A DNA stretch of 64,000 nt, taken from the NCBI GenBank assembly GCA_014529385.2, contig CM043962.1, positions 125,530,470 through 125,594,469 of the forward strand, written 5' to 3'. This stretch comes from Adiantum capillus-veneris (lineage: Eukaryota; Streptophyta; Polypodiopsida; Polypodiales; Pteridaceae). Under the pieces are notes generated by a model. It saw only the letters and a program-made list of their open reading frames with translations. It made no database searches and had not been told where the DNA came from. The position numbers and the translations under genes were made by a program. Positions 42,849 to 53,318 of this stretch are shown piece by piece. The stretch's first letter is position 1; each line of letters begins with the position of its first letter.

Positions 42849-45800
42849 ATGGGTCTCACAGTGGCTGGGGTGTTAGGTTTTCGGATCAGATTGGCAAACC
42901 ATCAAAAAGTAAAATGCTTGGGTGTTGTAAAGAGCTTAGAAGTGGAGGCATATGATGCAAAGGCAGTGGTTGATTTTCATGTGATGCCAGCAGGGTTGGG
43001 AGCATATCCTATTATACTGGGCAGACCATGGTTACGTGCAGTGGGAGCTGTTCAAAATTGGCGACATGGTACGATTAGCCTCTATGGAAAGACAGGTACC
43101 AAGAAGCTTTATAATATGGACACAAGGAAACGATTAGAGGAGCTTTATGAAGATGAGGATGAGTCTAGTGATGAAGACTCTTCCACGGTGACAGATGAGG
43201 ACAGTAGTAGCACTACCAACAGTGATGAGGATGCTGATGTTGCATTTCTTTTGATGGACAAAGAAATCCAAGAGTTTGGTTTAGTTGCATTTGCGAATGA
43301 GTTTGAAGATGAAAGTGAAGGGCCTTATGAAGTGATTGAAGGGCTGATGCAAACCAAGGTTGAGTTGTCAAAGAAGCAGGAATTGATGACACAAATGATC
43401 AGTGGAGACCTCTCAGCTATGGAGAAGGATATATATTTGCACATGCTGGTTAGTTTTCCTGATTTGTTCATTACTTCATATGAAGAGATCAGAGGGTTCA
43501 AGGGCGAAGAGATGCATATAGAGCTGAAAGAAGGTGATAAGCCAGTGCGGAAAAGGTTAAGAAGGATGGGTCAAGAGCAAATGGAAGCCTTGCGAGAAGA
43601 GGTGGACAAGTTGTTGAAGGTAGGGTTCATAGTCCCTGTGGAGACCACAGAATGGGTGAGTCCAATTGTAGTCAGTCCAAAGAAGGATGGGAAGTGGAGA
43701 ATTTGTGTAGATTTTAAACCCTTAAACGCAGCCACTAAGAAGAACCCATATCCTCTTCCATTCATCGATCAGATCTTGGATTCAGTGGCAGGTTATGAGA
43801 GGTACAGTGTGTGTGATGGTTTTTCAGGCTATTTTCAATTGAAGATTGCTCTTAAAGACCGCACAAAGACCACTTTTATTACGCCATGGGGCTGCTATTG
43901 CTACACAGTAGTGCCATTTGGGTTGTCAAATGGACCTTCCTTCTATCAAGAGAGAGCAAATTGGGTGTTGGAACCATTCATTGGTAGTTGTGTTAAAGCT
44001 TTTATGGATGACTTCTGTGTTTATAGCAGTAGAGCTGAACACCATGAGAAGCTGCAGATGGTATTGGCTCGATATGATGAATGTGGAGGACAACTAAATC
44101 CAAAGAAATGTCATCTAGCACAGCCAAGGGTGAAGTTATTGGGCCATATGGTGTCAGAAAATGGCATTGAGGCTGATCCAGATAAGGTTAGGTCTATTAT
44201 TCTTCTTCCATCACCTACGAGTACGAAGCAATTGGAAACTTTTATACACAAAGTGAAGTACATGGCACGGTTTATTCCATTGTCTTCGCAGCTTCTTTAT
44301 CCATTACAGCAAGTGGCAAAGCATGATCCATTGCAATGGGATGACAAGTGTGAAGAAGTGTTTCAAGAGGTGAAAGAGGTGTTAGGGGGGTTGTCAGCCA
44401 TGCAGGCTCCTGATTGGGAGAAAGTGTTTTATGTAAATCCATCAGTAGGGGATGATGCCATTGGAGCCATGCTATTGCAAAAGGGGAAGGGCAGCCATTA
44501 TATGAGGCCAGTGTATTGTGCAAGCCGAGTGAAGTTGGTAGCGGAGAGAAAGTTCTCGGAAGTAGAGCTAGTGATGGCCAGTGTAATATTTGCTTGTCGA
44601 CGATTTCGTCATTACTTGCTACCACGGCCTTTTGTTTTCTTGACGAGTTATGAATTTTTGCCACAGTTAATTAATGGTACTAACATGTCAAATGTGGTGA
44701 AGAAATGGGTAATTGAGCTGCAAGAGTTTGAGTTCTCTTTTCTAGTGGAAGATAGTACAAGGGCTACCCTAGGTGATTTGTTGACCTACAAGGAGAATCC
44801 CCTTATTGTTAAGGAAGAGGTGGTGAGAAAGGTAGTTGAAGAAGTGCCACAGATCAGCAATGCACATGTGTTGTTCTTTGATGGTTCATACAGAAAGAGC
44901 CATGATGCAGCTTCAGGGGGTATAGCACTTTATGATCCAGAGGGGAAGCTAGTATGCAAGAGAGGGTTCAAATTGGATGCTCATAGTAACAATGAGGATG
45001 AATATGCTACTCTGGAAGCCGGATTACACATTTTTTTGAAGCATGGGGTTCGAAGGTTGAGCATAAAAGGTGATTCCTTGTTAGTGGTGAAGCAAGTGCT
45101 GGGTGTGGAGAAGAGCAAGAACACCTCATTGAAGGAAATGTGCTTCAGAATTAAAGGCCTGTTAAAAAAGTTCGAAGCATGGAGCATTAGACACATTGAA
45201 CGTGCTCTAAATGGAGAGGCACATGAAGCAACTCAAAGCATGATTGGGGAGCTATTTGTGTTGAGGACCACTTTACCTCTTTATCATGGCCGGGAAAGTT
45301 TGGCTCAAGAAGAGGAGTTTTTGCTAACAGAAATCATTCCAAAGGAGATTCAGAAGTCTAAGAAGTATGGTTTTGTGCGTAGAGCATCCAGGTACAAATT
45401 GATCGGTGATGTCTTGTACATGAAAGGGGCTGATCTCGTGTTGAGACGTGTACCTTGGCAGGAGGAGCTTTACAAAGTGTTGGAAGAGAATCATGAAGGC
45501 GCATGTGGCGGCCATTTTGCTCTAAAGATCACCTTGCATAAGATCTTGCAAGAGGGGTATGTATGGCCTAGTTTGCACAAGGATGTTCATCATTGGTGTA
45601 GGTCTTGCAATAGGTGTCAAGCATTTGGGAAGAGAGTGTTGAAGCCAGAGCTACGAAAAACCATTATGGCGTTTGATGTGTTTGAAAAGTGGGGGATTGA
45701 TGCAATAGGCCCGTTACCTATCACAAGCAGGGGCAAAAGCTATATTTTGACTGCAGTGGACTATCTCTCTAGATGGGCAGAGGCTATAGCAGTAAAACAG

Positions 45801-46658
45801 ATCACTGCAAAGGATGAGGCAAAATTTGTGTATGATGAAATATGTTGCAAGTTTGGGGTGCCACTGGAGCTTCTTTCAGATAAGGGGCCAGGATTTAGAG
45901 CTAAACTGCTAGATTTTTTATGCACAAAGATGAAGATTAGGCACCAGCATACCACTCCTTATTACCCGCAGTGTAATGGCTTAAATGAAAGATTCAATGG
46001 TGAGTTGGTACAAATTCTTTCGAAAGTGACAGAGCACCAAGGAAAGAATTGGGATTTGGAATTGCCTAGTGCATTATGGGCTTACCGTACTTCGGTGAAG
46101 ACAGGTACAGAGTTCACTCCATTTCATTTGGTGTATGGAAAGGAAGCACTATTGCCTGTAGAGGTAGAGTTGCCTGCGGTCAAGATGTTAGAGAAGTTGC
46201 TTGGGCCGCCTAGTGATGCATTCGAAGAGAGGCTCTTACAGCTACAAGAGGTTCAGCTGGATAGGATGAGTGCATTGGAACATTATGGGCAGATGCAAGA
46301 TAGGGATTTGGCAAAGATAAATGAAAAGGTCAAAAGTAAGGGTATCAAGAAGCATGACTTGGTTTTGCGCTACAACAGTAAGCTGGACAACACCTTCCAA
46401 AAGAAGTTTCAAATTAAGTGGGAAGGCCCTTTCAAGGTAGTGGAGTGTTTTCCGAATGGTACATATCAGTTGGCTAACAAGGATGGGATTTTACATAAGT
46501 CAAGGGTAAATGGATTGCGTCTTAAATTGTATCATGCTAGATTGATGATGGTGGAGCAAGATGAGCTGTCTGTGGAGGAAGTAATGTTGATGAGGGATGA
46601 GGAGACTTGTGATGCGGCGAGTCTCATATCGCTTTATGCTATTGCTGATCATGAATGA
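42849..46658 (+). CDS. Pol of Tat-type element: protease end, RT, RNase H, second RNase H, integrase
   Basis: 1269 codons without a stop. Residues 1-90 are the C-terminal protease (ILGRPWLRAVG); 100-130 an acidic Asp/Glu/Ser stretch; about 215-450 reverse transcriptase (KKDGKWRICVDFKPLN, FSGYFQLKIA, PFGLSNGPSFYQ, catalytic FMDDF with Asp 387/388); about 525-620 RNase H; about 675-800 a second, archaeal-type RNase H (FFDGSYRKSH, EDEYATLEAGL, IKGDSLLVVKQV), diagnostic of Tat elements; from about 880 integrase with an HHCC zinc region (HEGACGGHF...CRSCNRCQ) and D951, D1011, E1047, a DD-35-E arrangement. It has a C-terminal GPFKV module and no chromodomain. All catalytic residues seen are intact. 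Confidence 0.95.
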   Translation: MGLTVAGVLGFRIRLANHQKVKCLGVVKSLEVEAYDAKAVVDFHVMPAGLGAYPIILGRPWLRAVGAVQNWRHGTISLYGKTGTKKLYNMDTRKRLEELYEDEDESSDEDSSTVTDEDSSSTTNSDEDADVAFLLMDKEIQEFGLVAFANEFEDESEGPYEVIEGLMQTKVELSKKQELMTQMISGDLSAMEKDIYLHMLVSFPDLFITSYEEIRGFKGEEMHIELKEGDKPVRKRLRRMGQEQMEALREEVDKLLKVGFIVPVETTEWVSPIVVSPKKDGKWRICVDFKPLNAATKKNPYPLPFIDQILDSVAGYERYSVCDGFSGYFQLKIALKDRTKTTFITPWGCYCYTVVPFGLSNGPSFYQERANWVLEPFIGSCVKAFMDDFCVYSSRAEHHEKLQMVLARYDECGGQLNPKKCHLAQPRVKLLGHMVSENGIEADPDKVRSIILLPSPTSTKQLETFIHKVKYMARFIPLSSQLLYPLQQVAKHDPLQWDDKCEEVFQEVKEVLGGLSAMQAPDWEKVFYVNPSVGDDAIGAMLLQKGKGSHYMRPVYCASRVKLVAERKFSEVELVMASVIFACRRFRHYLLPRPFVFLTSYEFLPQLINGTNMSNVVKKWVIELQEFEFSFLVEDSTRATLGDLLTYKENPLIVKEEVVRKVVEEVPQISNAHVLFFDGSYRKSHDAASGGIALYDPEGKLVCKRGFKLDAHSNNEDEYATLEAGLHIFLKHGVRRLSIKGDSLLVVKQVLGVEKSKNTSLKEMCFRIKGLLKKFEAWSIRHIERALNGEAHEATQSMIGELFVLRTTLPLYHGRESLAQEEEFLLTEIIPKEIQKSKKYGFVRRASRYKLIGDVLYMKGADLVLRRVPWQEELYKVLEENHEGACGGHFALKITLHKILQEGYVWPSLHKDVHHWCRSCNRCQAFGKRVLKPELRKTIMAFDVFEKWGIDAIGPLPITSRGKSYILTAVDYLSRWAEAIAVKQITAKDEAKFVYDEICCKFGVPLELLSDKGPGFRAKLLDFLCTKMKIRHQHTTPYYPQCNGLNERFNGELVQILSKVTEHQGKNWDLELPSALWAYRTSVKTGTEFTPFHLVYGKEALLPVEVELPAVKMLEKLLGPPSDAFEERLLQLQEVQLDRMSALEHYGQMQDRDLAKINEKVKSKGIKKHDLVLRYNSKLDNTFQKKFQIKWEGPFKVVECFPNGTYQLANKDGILHKSRVNGLRLKLYHARLMMVEQDELSVEEVMLMRDEETCDAASLISLYAIADHE

Positions 46659-46663
46659 TCTAG

Positions 46664-46686
46664 CAGGCTAGGGGATGGGCAAATTA
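46664..46686 (+). other. Polypurine tract region of Tat-type element
   Basis: AGGCTAGGGGATGGGCAAA ends 4 bp before the 3' LTR TG. Confidence 0.7.
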
Positions 46687-47826
46687 TGTCAGGAGTTTTT
46701 TGGAGCAAGGGATTGCGCATATGTACATACACATGCATGGTGCATCAAATAAAGAATTGCCCATTTTTCAGAGCCAGGTGGTTACGTGGGGCCCACATGT
46801 GTACAGGTAGGACAGGGTATACATAGTGCATCGATTTTCACTATTACCAGTACCAGTGTGTTTTTTCTACAATAAGGAGGAGTTGGTAGCGCGTAAAAAT
46901 TCTCGAGGAAGCTATCCGCGGGCCAACGACATGAGGTAAGCAGGTGCGTCAGATGGCATCTAGTGGTGTCAGGAGGGCGAACGGGGTCAATATTTGCAGC
47001 GGATGAGGACGGACACAACATGGGTGTTTTCTTGTGAGAGTTATGCAGAAAGGTCATCATTAGGACCACTTTTTGGGTCCACTTCACGTGGTTGCGAGAC
47101 GCATTATTGAAAAGAAATGAGTGCCAGGTGTGCGGATGATGCAAAAAGGTGACAACTATGCACTGCGAGGTCAGTTTTTGGCATGTTCGGGTTCTTTTGA
47201 GGTCATCTAAAAGGCCAAGGGTGCCCAAATAATAAAGCTAAGTGTGGGAACTGAAAAAAGAGAGAGAAGACCAGAAAAAACATGGAGAAGAGAGGAGGAA
47301 CAGCCGCAAGTGTGTTTTTGCTGTTTTTGGAGCATTTTTTGGCTCTAAACTGCTCATCCGAGGTCGGATTTGAGCCCTTTGACATTGTAGACTGGGGTTT
47401 TTGGGCGTTCCGGACGCAATGGTGCTGTCCATTTTGCCAAATTCCTCACAAATTTTTTGTTTTTTTTCTGTGTAATCTTCTCCGGTGAGTGAAGCCTCTG
47501 CTTAACTTTGTGGTTGTATCTGGTGTATTTCCTCAATACTGTGTAAACTATTTGCCCCATTGGTGTTGGGCTGAGATTCATTGAGTCTAAACAATAGCAA
47601 TTTGCCTCCTTTGAGCTGAATTGAGTGTGTGTGTGTGAGTATGTATGTGTGAGTGTTGAGTGGGCAAGTGGGAAATCTCTCTCTTCTCACTCCGTCTGTG
47701 TATTTCCTGTCTCGGCCTGGTTGGTTGTGTAAGCCGAGTGGTGCCCCATAGTGTGTGTGTGTATCTTCCCAAGAGTGTGTGTCGGGTCGTTATAGAGACG
47801 CTGTGTGTGTTTTCATCCTGTTCACA
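46687..47826 (+). mobile_element. 3' LTR of Tat-type element
   Basis: 1140 bp, TGTCAGG...GTTCACA. Differs from the 5' LTR by scattered substitutions, one small insertion and a (TG)n length change. Confidence 0.95.
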
Positions 47827-48900
47827 TTGCCAAACCATTAGCCAAATGTACATGACCAAAGAGCCCACTAGAGAAAGTGCTAAACCACTCATGATGTGGT
47901 GTGACATGGAAAAATGCATCCTCATCTAACAACCAACGAGGAGAAGTGCCACCTCTCAAAGACATGTAAGCAAGAGGAATGCTAAAGGTAAACGTAACAT
48001 CACTGGCATGGCATGTAAAGCCACCTCGCTAACATGTATCAAGACCACATCTACATCTTTCATACATCGTTGCCGCTGCCTCATACATCAAAAGCAACGA
48101 TGCCTAATGTGCCCTGTGTAACCACAATGCCAATAAGGCATGTATCGGCATGAACGAGACCTATGTCTCCCATGAGTCATGTCTGCAGACTTTGAAACAT
48201 TACACACATTTGATAGATGGATGCCAAGAAACCAAACTATAGCAAGAAATCATGGGAGAAATCTGATAGAGTCTCCCTTATAAACTGAGAAAAATAACCA
48301 ACATATCATTTGAAATATAATAGAAAGTAGGTTCTAAATCCCCAAACTTCGACATATTTAGAGTTGATCTATAGAAGTTATGGACTCCCCACTAAAGCTG
48401 AAATGTGAGGAGAAATTCCATTTATAAGACGGAGTTGTCACATCAAAAAAAGAATCTTCTAGAATATAAGAAATCTGATGGCATGCTATATATCAATGGA
48501 TAGATCTTGATGAGTAAATCCAAAAGGCTCGACAAGTTTTGATTTCATTTGTAAAATTTTTACCGTGTGCCAATTTTGGACAAGGGGTAGAAAGTCAAAG
48601 TCCTTATTGTAGGGCCCATTTGAGAGTCCAAAATTTCCCTAATATGGATCACTACATCAATCTGATGCTTGCATATGTCCAATGTAGCTCTACCAAAGAA
48701 ATATATAGTAGCAATATCCAACCTTTGCTCAAAACCAAGGAAATTTAGTGCATAAACAAGCACCAAGTCATAATGCAAGCACAACGAGTAGCAAAAATTT
48801 AAGACCGGGATAAACACTCTCACCAAAACATAAAATGCATAAGCATATGTATAAGTAGAGAGAAAACATGACTGTCAATACACATCCCACAAAACTACAT
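47827..48900 (-). pseudogene. Antisense copia element, gag end and protease start
   Basis: On the minus strand, ending at 47827, it reads WLLDEDAFFHVTPHHEWF then GHVHLANGLA, the copia protease start with the usual D-S-G altered to D-E-D. About 150 bp upstream on that strand is a zinc-knuckle-like HCGYTGHIRHRC, whose first Cys is replaced by Tyr (near 48090-48165). The protease continues at 39117 on the far side of the Tat-type element. Gag further right is too decayed to trace. Confidence 0.75.
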
Positions 48901-49475
48901 TCATAATTTGACAATTGCAAGTAACATGTAACTGTAACCTATAGAACTTGTGACTACATGTAAGCTGTAGCCGCTACGGAGCATATGCAAATCTCACTCT
49001 TATGAGAGTGTGTACGAGAACACCAATCTGTGTCCAAAACTGACAAATCCTATCAAAGTGAGAGCAAAAGTTCGATCACTAGTGGGAGTCACACTTGACC
49101 ACTGAGAAGAAGTACCTAAGCTCCTTGTATCGTCGAACCTGATGTCGAATGCCGGAGAAGCACTGAGGATGCTGAGAATGTCGATTGAAAACCATCTCCT
49201 ACTATGTTGCTCAAATGGAGATTCTGAGCGCATAACTCGGGGCGAGGGTCACTTAAAAATTATGTGACTATCACGTGAATGTAGCATAAGGGGTTATCAT
49301 ATTTCGTTTTTTTCTCACATTTTCACATACAGAAGGGTAATGTAAAATGGAATTGGGAAAAAAATTTATAGATTAAATAGGAAAAGGGTGTGTTTTATTT
49401 GTAAAAAATTCACAGATAAGGCGTTTTAGAAATAATCCTTGAACACATGTGATATAAAAAATTTATACATAGTGA
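48900..49475. other. Probable leader/LTR debris of antisense copia
   Basis: 49080-49230 contains the GATGTCGAATGC.GGAGAAGCA and CTCAAATGGAGATTCT blocks that recur at 49690-49825, which links it to the repeats further right. No gene. Confidence 0.4.
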
Positions 49476-49498
49476 CCCCCCCCCCCCCCCCCCCCCCC
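49476..49498 (+). repeat. C23 run
   Basis: Uninterrupted C homopolymer within copia-like debris. Confidence 0.9.
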
Positions 49499-49522
49499 TC
49501 TTGCGAGGCGCATAAATGGCTT

Positions 49523-49946
49523 TGAAAGAGGGGTGGAACCCAAGGACGCCGCATGGAAATACTCCTGGGGCGAAAAAGAAGTTGCAAAAATAATCGAAAC
49601 TAAAAATTGGCCTAAAACTGTGCGTACACACCCTTCGTCTCTTTCTCTGATGTTGGAGAAGAAGCACCTAATCTCCTTGCATCGCCGAAGACGATGTCGA
49701 ATGCTGGAGAAGCATTGTGGTGCTAAAAATGTTGGCTATAAACCATCTTGTCCTGTGCTGCTCAAATGGAGATGCTAAAAATGTCGGCTAAAAACCATCT
49801 TCTACTACTCTGCTCAAATGGAGATTCTAAGTGAATAAAGGGATTTGAAAGAGGGGTGAAGCCCAAGGATGCCTCGTGGAAATACTCCTCGGGCGATGAA
49901 GAAGCTGCAACAATAATCGGAACCGAAATTTGGCCTAGAACTGTGC
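49523..49946 (+). repeat. Pair of 100-bp direct repeats
   Basis: 49523-49623 and 49846-49946 are close copies (GAAAGAGGGGTG, CCCAAGGA.GCC, TGGAAATACTCCT, GGCCTA.AACTGTGCG), 323 bp apart. Between them are two copies of the CTCAAATGGAGAT motif. Confidence 0.8.
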
Positions 49947-50209
49947 GCGCGTGCGAACACGAATTTCAGCGCTCTCTCTCTCTCTCACCCGCTTTGAGCT
50001 CTCCACTTCACCACTGTGTGATAGATTCAAGCTTTGAAGCTCCTGTGTTCAAGCTTTTGCACATTCTACAAAAGATTTGCACAATGTACAATATTTGCTG
50101 TGTCCTTCACCTAAGGCTAGCTCGTTCTGAAGCTACTGCATGCATGGGGAAGGAAGACACCACCGTAGCTGTAATACCTCTTGTGGAGTGCACGGTGCAT
50201 GTGGAGTGA

Positions 50210-50365
50210 GAGGGAGAAGAAGAGTAGATAAGGAGTGCTGGTGGAGCTCAACGTGAAGATTAACACCACAGTTCTCCTTATTGTTTTATATTTACCAAAG
50301 AATAGACAAGGTTAGTATGGGTAATGTGATGGATGTTCGGCCAGTTGGCCTAAACCTCAACACAA
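50210..50365 (-). mobile_element. copia LTR fragment, minus strand
   Basis: Minus-strand TGTTGAGGTTTAGG... with the CCATCACATTACCCATACTAACCTTG block resembles the LTR start that follows the polypurine tract at 53235 (CCATCACACTGATCGTACTAACATT). It is therefore a diverged LTR of the same family. Confidence 0.55.
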
Positions 50366-50939
50366 ACTCTCACTTGCCCACCATGAAACACAATGGCAAG
50401 AAGGGGTAAAAGTAAATAGATCCAAGGAGGATGGGCCTGGGGTGACCCCCAACCACCACAACACCGGACTTCAAGGAGCTAGCAGCAATAGTTCAGACTC
50501 TCATTTTGTGGCAACTTATCCTTTGCTCACCACATCATGTAAGAACTCTTCAGTTCTATTGATGTTGTAATGAAGATAACATAATAAGCTAGCCAATTGA
50601 GCATTCTGCTTTTGTATAACAACTTTGTCATTTTGAATGAATTGTATTATGTAGATTACCTCTTACTTGTCACAATTTTTTAATGTGTACATCAACAAGG
50701 TTAAGGGATTGTAAATTACATATGTGAGAGCCTGCGGTTGTAAAATAAAACTTATAGATCGTATTTTTTGGGTATGGGTTATGTTCTATAATCCTTGTAG
50801 TTAATTATTATTTACTCTAATCTAGAGAGAGAGCATGAGCATCATGTGAGTACAATTGTATACAAGACATTTTGGAGGCAAAGCCTTAGGGTGATTAGCA
50901 CTTCGTAATCACATGCTAGATCCTACTCATCTTCTCTCA
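50366..50939. other. Spacer, no gene seen
   Basis: AT-rich, no recognisable coding sequence. Confidence 0.4.
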
Positions 50940-51258
50940 ACCGAGGTAGTACCACTGTTTTCATTAGATGGCATCTAAAGAGATCCCTTGGGCTAAGAGA
51001 AAGAGAAAAGAAAAAGGAAAACTTTTCCTTCATCGATTTGATTAAAGAGAAAAGGGGAACAAGAGGGGGCTAGTCTCACGTGGTCGGGGCAGGACAAGGC
51101 TTGGACATCGACATCGGCGCATGGAGGGGTGGGTAGCCAGAGCCCTAGTTTTTTGTTTTTGTTGGGGAGGGGATTTTTTTGGGGGAAATGACCAAAATAC
51201 CCCTCTAATTTGTGGAACCCCTAAGATTTCAAAAATTCTCAAAATACCCATGTATCTA
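50940..51258 (+). repeat. Direct repeat, copy 2 (pair with 37819-38115)
   Basis: Same order of blocks as copy 1. It keeps about 20 bp more of the sequence between TTCATTAGATGG and GGGCTAAGAG. Confidence 0.85.
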
Positions 51259-51464
51259 CAATTAGTACTTACAATTTTGCTCCCATGCTCAATTAGTATC
51301 CAGTGAGCATGTTCTTGACCTAGAAACTCAAGCCATTGTCCTAATTAATTAGGGATTGATTAGCATTTGTCTTGGGTCTTAATAAAATAAAATATTGGTG
51401 TGTGAACAAAAGTATTTGCATTTTCTAGTAAAGCTCTTTGATGAAACACCTTGCATAGACTCTA

Positions 51465-51496
<32 letters not shown>

Positions 51497-51522
51497 TGAG
51501 AGAGAGAGAGAGAGGGAGAGAG
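51465..51522 (+). repeat. (TG)n(AG)n compound microsatellite
   Basis: TG run then GA/AG run with small interruptions. Confidence 0.9.
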
Positions 51523-51700
51523 ATTTTTGTATTTAGCGCTTTGTGTTGTAAATATGGTTGCAAAGAATGCATGCAAAGATGGAAAAGATGAGGGAGAAGC
51601 TCAAGAGCACACAAGGTAGCAAGTAGTATTATCGAGTGTGCTAATGCAAAGATATAACTCTCTTTTATAGACTTTGAAAGTGGCCACTAGGAAGTGTTGA

Positions 51701-51701
51701 T

Positions 51702-51762
<61 letters not shown>

Positions 51763-51910
51763 GGAGAGGGAGAGGGAGAGGGAGAAGTGAATTTGTGTGT
51801 GAAAAGAGAAGTAGAGGGGATGTGTGTGTATACTCACACACACCATACAAGGTGGTGTGTGAGTGTGCACACACGCGACAAGAGTAGAGGGTGCATGCAT
51901 GCACGTGCGT

Positions 51911-51946
<36 letters not shown>
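51701..51946 (+). repeat. Compound microsatellite (TG)n(AG)n ... (AC)n
   Basis: (TG)13 at 51701-51726, AG-rich to 51784, short GTGTG/CACAC blocks at 51793-51870, then (AC)n at 51910-51946. The TG and AC ends are mutually complementary and could form a long hairpin. Confidence 0.9.
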
Positions 51947-51948
<2 letters not shown>

Positions 51949-51999
51949 GGTGGAAATACTAAGAGGACACAGGATGCCTTGATGCAAGACTGCTTTCAG

Positions 52000-52980
52000 G
52001 TGGCTAGTATAGCCAAGTGTGCCCTCAAGAGCCACCTAGTGTTGAGGTGAAGAAGTTCTATGAGCTTGTAGACACGGCCATGGTAGTGAATGGTAGCATG
52101 CTGTAGAAGGTAGCACAATTTTTGTTGGAGCTCATGGCTTGTAAAAACCTCCAATTTGAATTTTGAAATGACATTATCGAGTAGGTCCCCCAAATCTGAA
52201 ATCTTAGAAAAAAAAAATTTCCTTTAAAACATCTCATATGCATAAGTGAAGGGTGAGTTTAGGACTCGCAGGTGAAAAGTCAAGAATTTGGAGGGTCTAC
52301 TGTGAAGAACTTGGAAGGTCAAACTTGGGTTTTGAAAGTGGTAAAGCCATGCCAAGTTTGATGACATCGCCGTAGGAGAGAGTCACGCTGATAGAGCATG
52401 TGTTGATGATGGTGTAGATGCACGCTAAACATGTGATGATGGTGCCCCATGAATCCTGTGCTCATGTGTATCTTTAAAGACATTGTTATCAAATCTATAC
52501 TAACTCCATCATTGCTCGATGAACTTTGCTACTCTTCATTACCTCTGAGCAGCCTGCTAAAAATAGTAAGTTACCTCCTCTACCCAAATATATGTACATA
52601 CACCTATTCTATAGTACTAAACAATATATAGGTGTCCCACATTCAAAACAGAGCCTTTTGCACCACCCAGATGTAGATTTGCAAAAACCCAAACTTAGCA
52701 TTCCTACATCTGAAAGCATTCTAACTCCAAATTGGGGGTCGAAATGCCCGGATCAAAAATTTGGTTTCATAGTTGTGGTCCAAATAATTGTTCACAAACC
52801 CAAGATTCACAATCTCCAAGAAGAAGCACCTCAATAGGATGTCGTTTGTTTGGTCATGGCTCCCATAAATCCCAAGTGGGTGTAGTATCAACACATGAGG
52901 GAGTAGAATGGGGAGATCCTTAACCTTAAATGCTTCTTTTGTTGCTCCAAGCTCTTGAGACACAGCCAAGGTATGATACT
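52000..52980. other. Spacer, no gene seen
   Basis: Possibly LTR remainder of the minus-strand copia. No coding signal. Confidence 0.4.
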
Positions 52981-52984
52981 ATAT

Positions 52985-53234
52985 TAAGAGATAAAGAAGG
53001 AGAGAGATTGTGCTCTTGAGAGCGTGCACACACACACACAGTGAAGAGTGTGTGCATGGATGTGTGCATGCTCGATGTGCTATGCAAGGAAGGAGAACGC
53101 AGAGTATTTTAAGTGGATCTCTCAGTGAGGATTAACCCCTCACCTCTCCTCATTGCTCTCTATGATCAAAAGAATCGATAATGTTAGTACGATCAGTGTG
53201 ATGGGTGTCCAACCAATTTTTCTAAATCCTAACA
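52985..53234 (-). mobile_element. 3' LTR start of minus-strand copia element
   Basis: Starts at 53234 on the minus strand as TGTTAGGATTTAG, directly after the polypurine tract. The far end was not located. Contains a short (CA)n near 53028-53042. Confidence 0.7.
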
Positions 53235-53249
53235 ATCTCCCACTTGAAG
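53235..53249 (-). other. Polypurine tract of minus-strand copia
   Basis: Minus-strand CTTCAAGTGGGAGAT immediately before TGTTAGG, the usual plant copia junction. Confidence 0.85.
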
Positions 53250-53318
53250 CCAATATGGCCCAAATGGCTATAGATGTAAATATGATCATTTGTACAACCA
53301 TGAATCAATCCTGTGACT

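Larger units (their letters stand above)
39118..47826 (+). mobile_element. Tat-type Ty3/gypsy element (dual RNase H), nearly complete
   Basis: 5' LTR 39118-40252, primer site 40259, leader ORF 40956-41198, gag 41301-42242, protease 42261-42848, pol 42849-46658, polypurine tract and 3' LTR 46687-47826. It is the best-preserved element here; the LTRs look roughly 97% identical by eye. Gag, protease and pol lie in one frame, separated by stops. No chromodomain is present, and a second RNase H between RT-RNase H and integrase places it in the Tat/Ogre/Retand branch. It sits in the protease of an antisense copia, with an imperfect target duplication (AACGC / ATTGC). Confidence 0.92.

Noticed and set aside
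44272-44664. 130-codon minus-strand frame
   Set aside because: Antisense shadow of the Tat-type RT/RNase H region.
51601-52050. Frames of 93-144 codons on both strands
   Set aside because: Encoded by TG/AG/AC microsatellites (Cys-Val, Arg-Glu, Thr-His runs).
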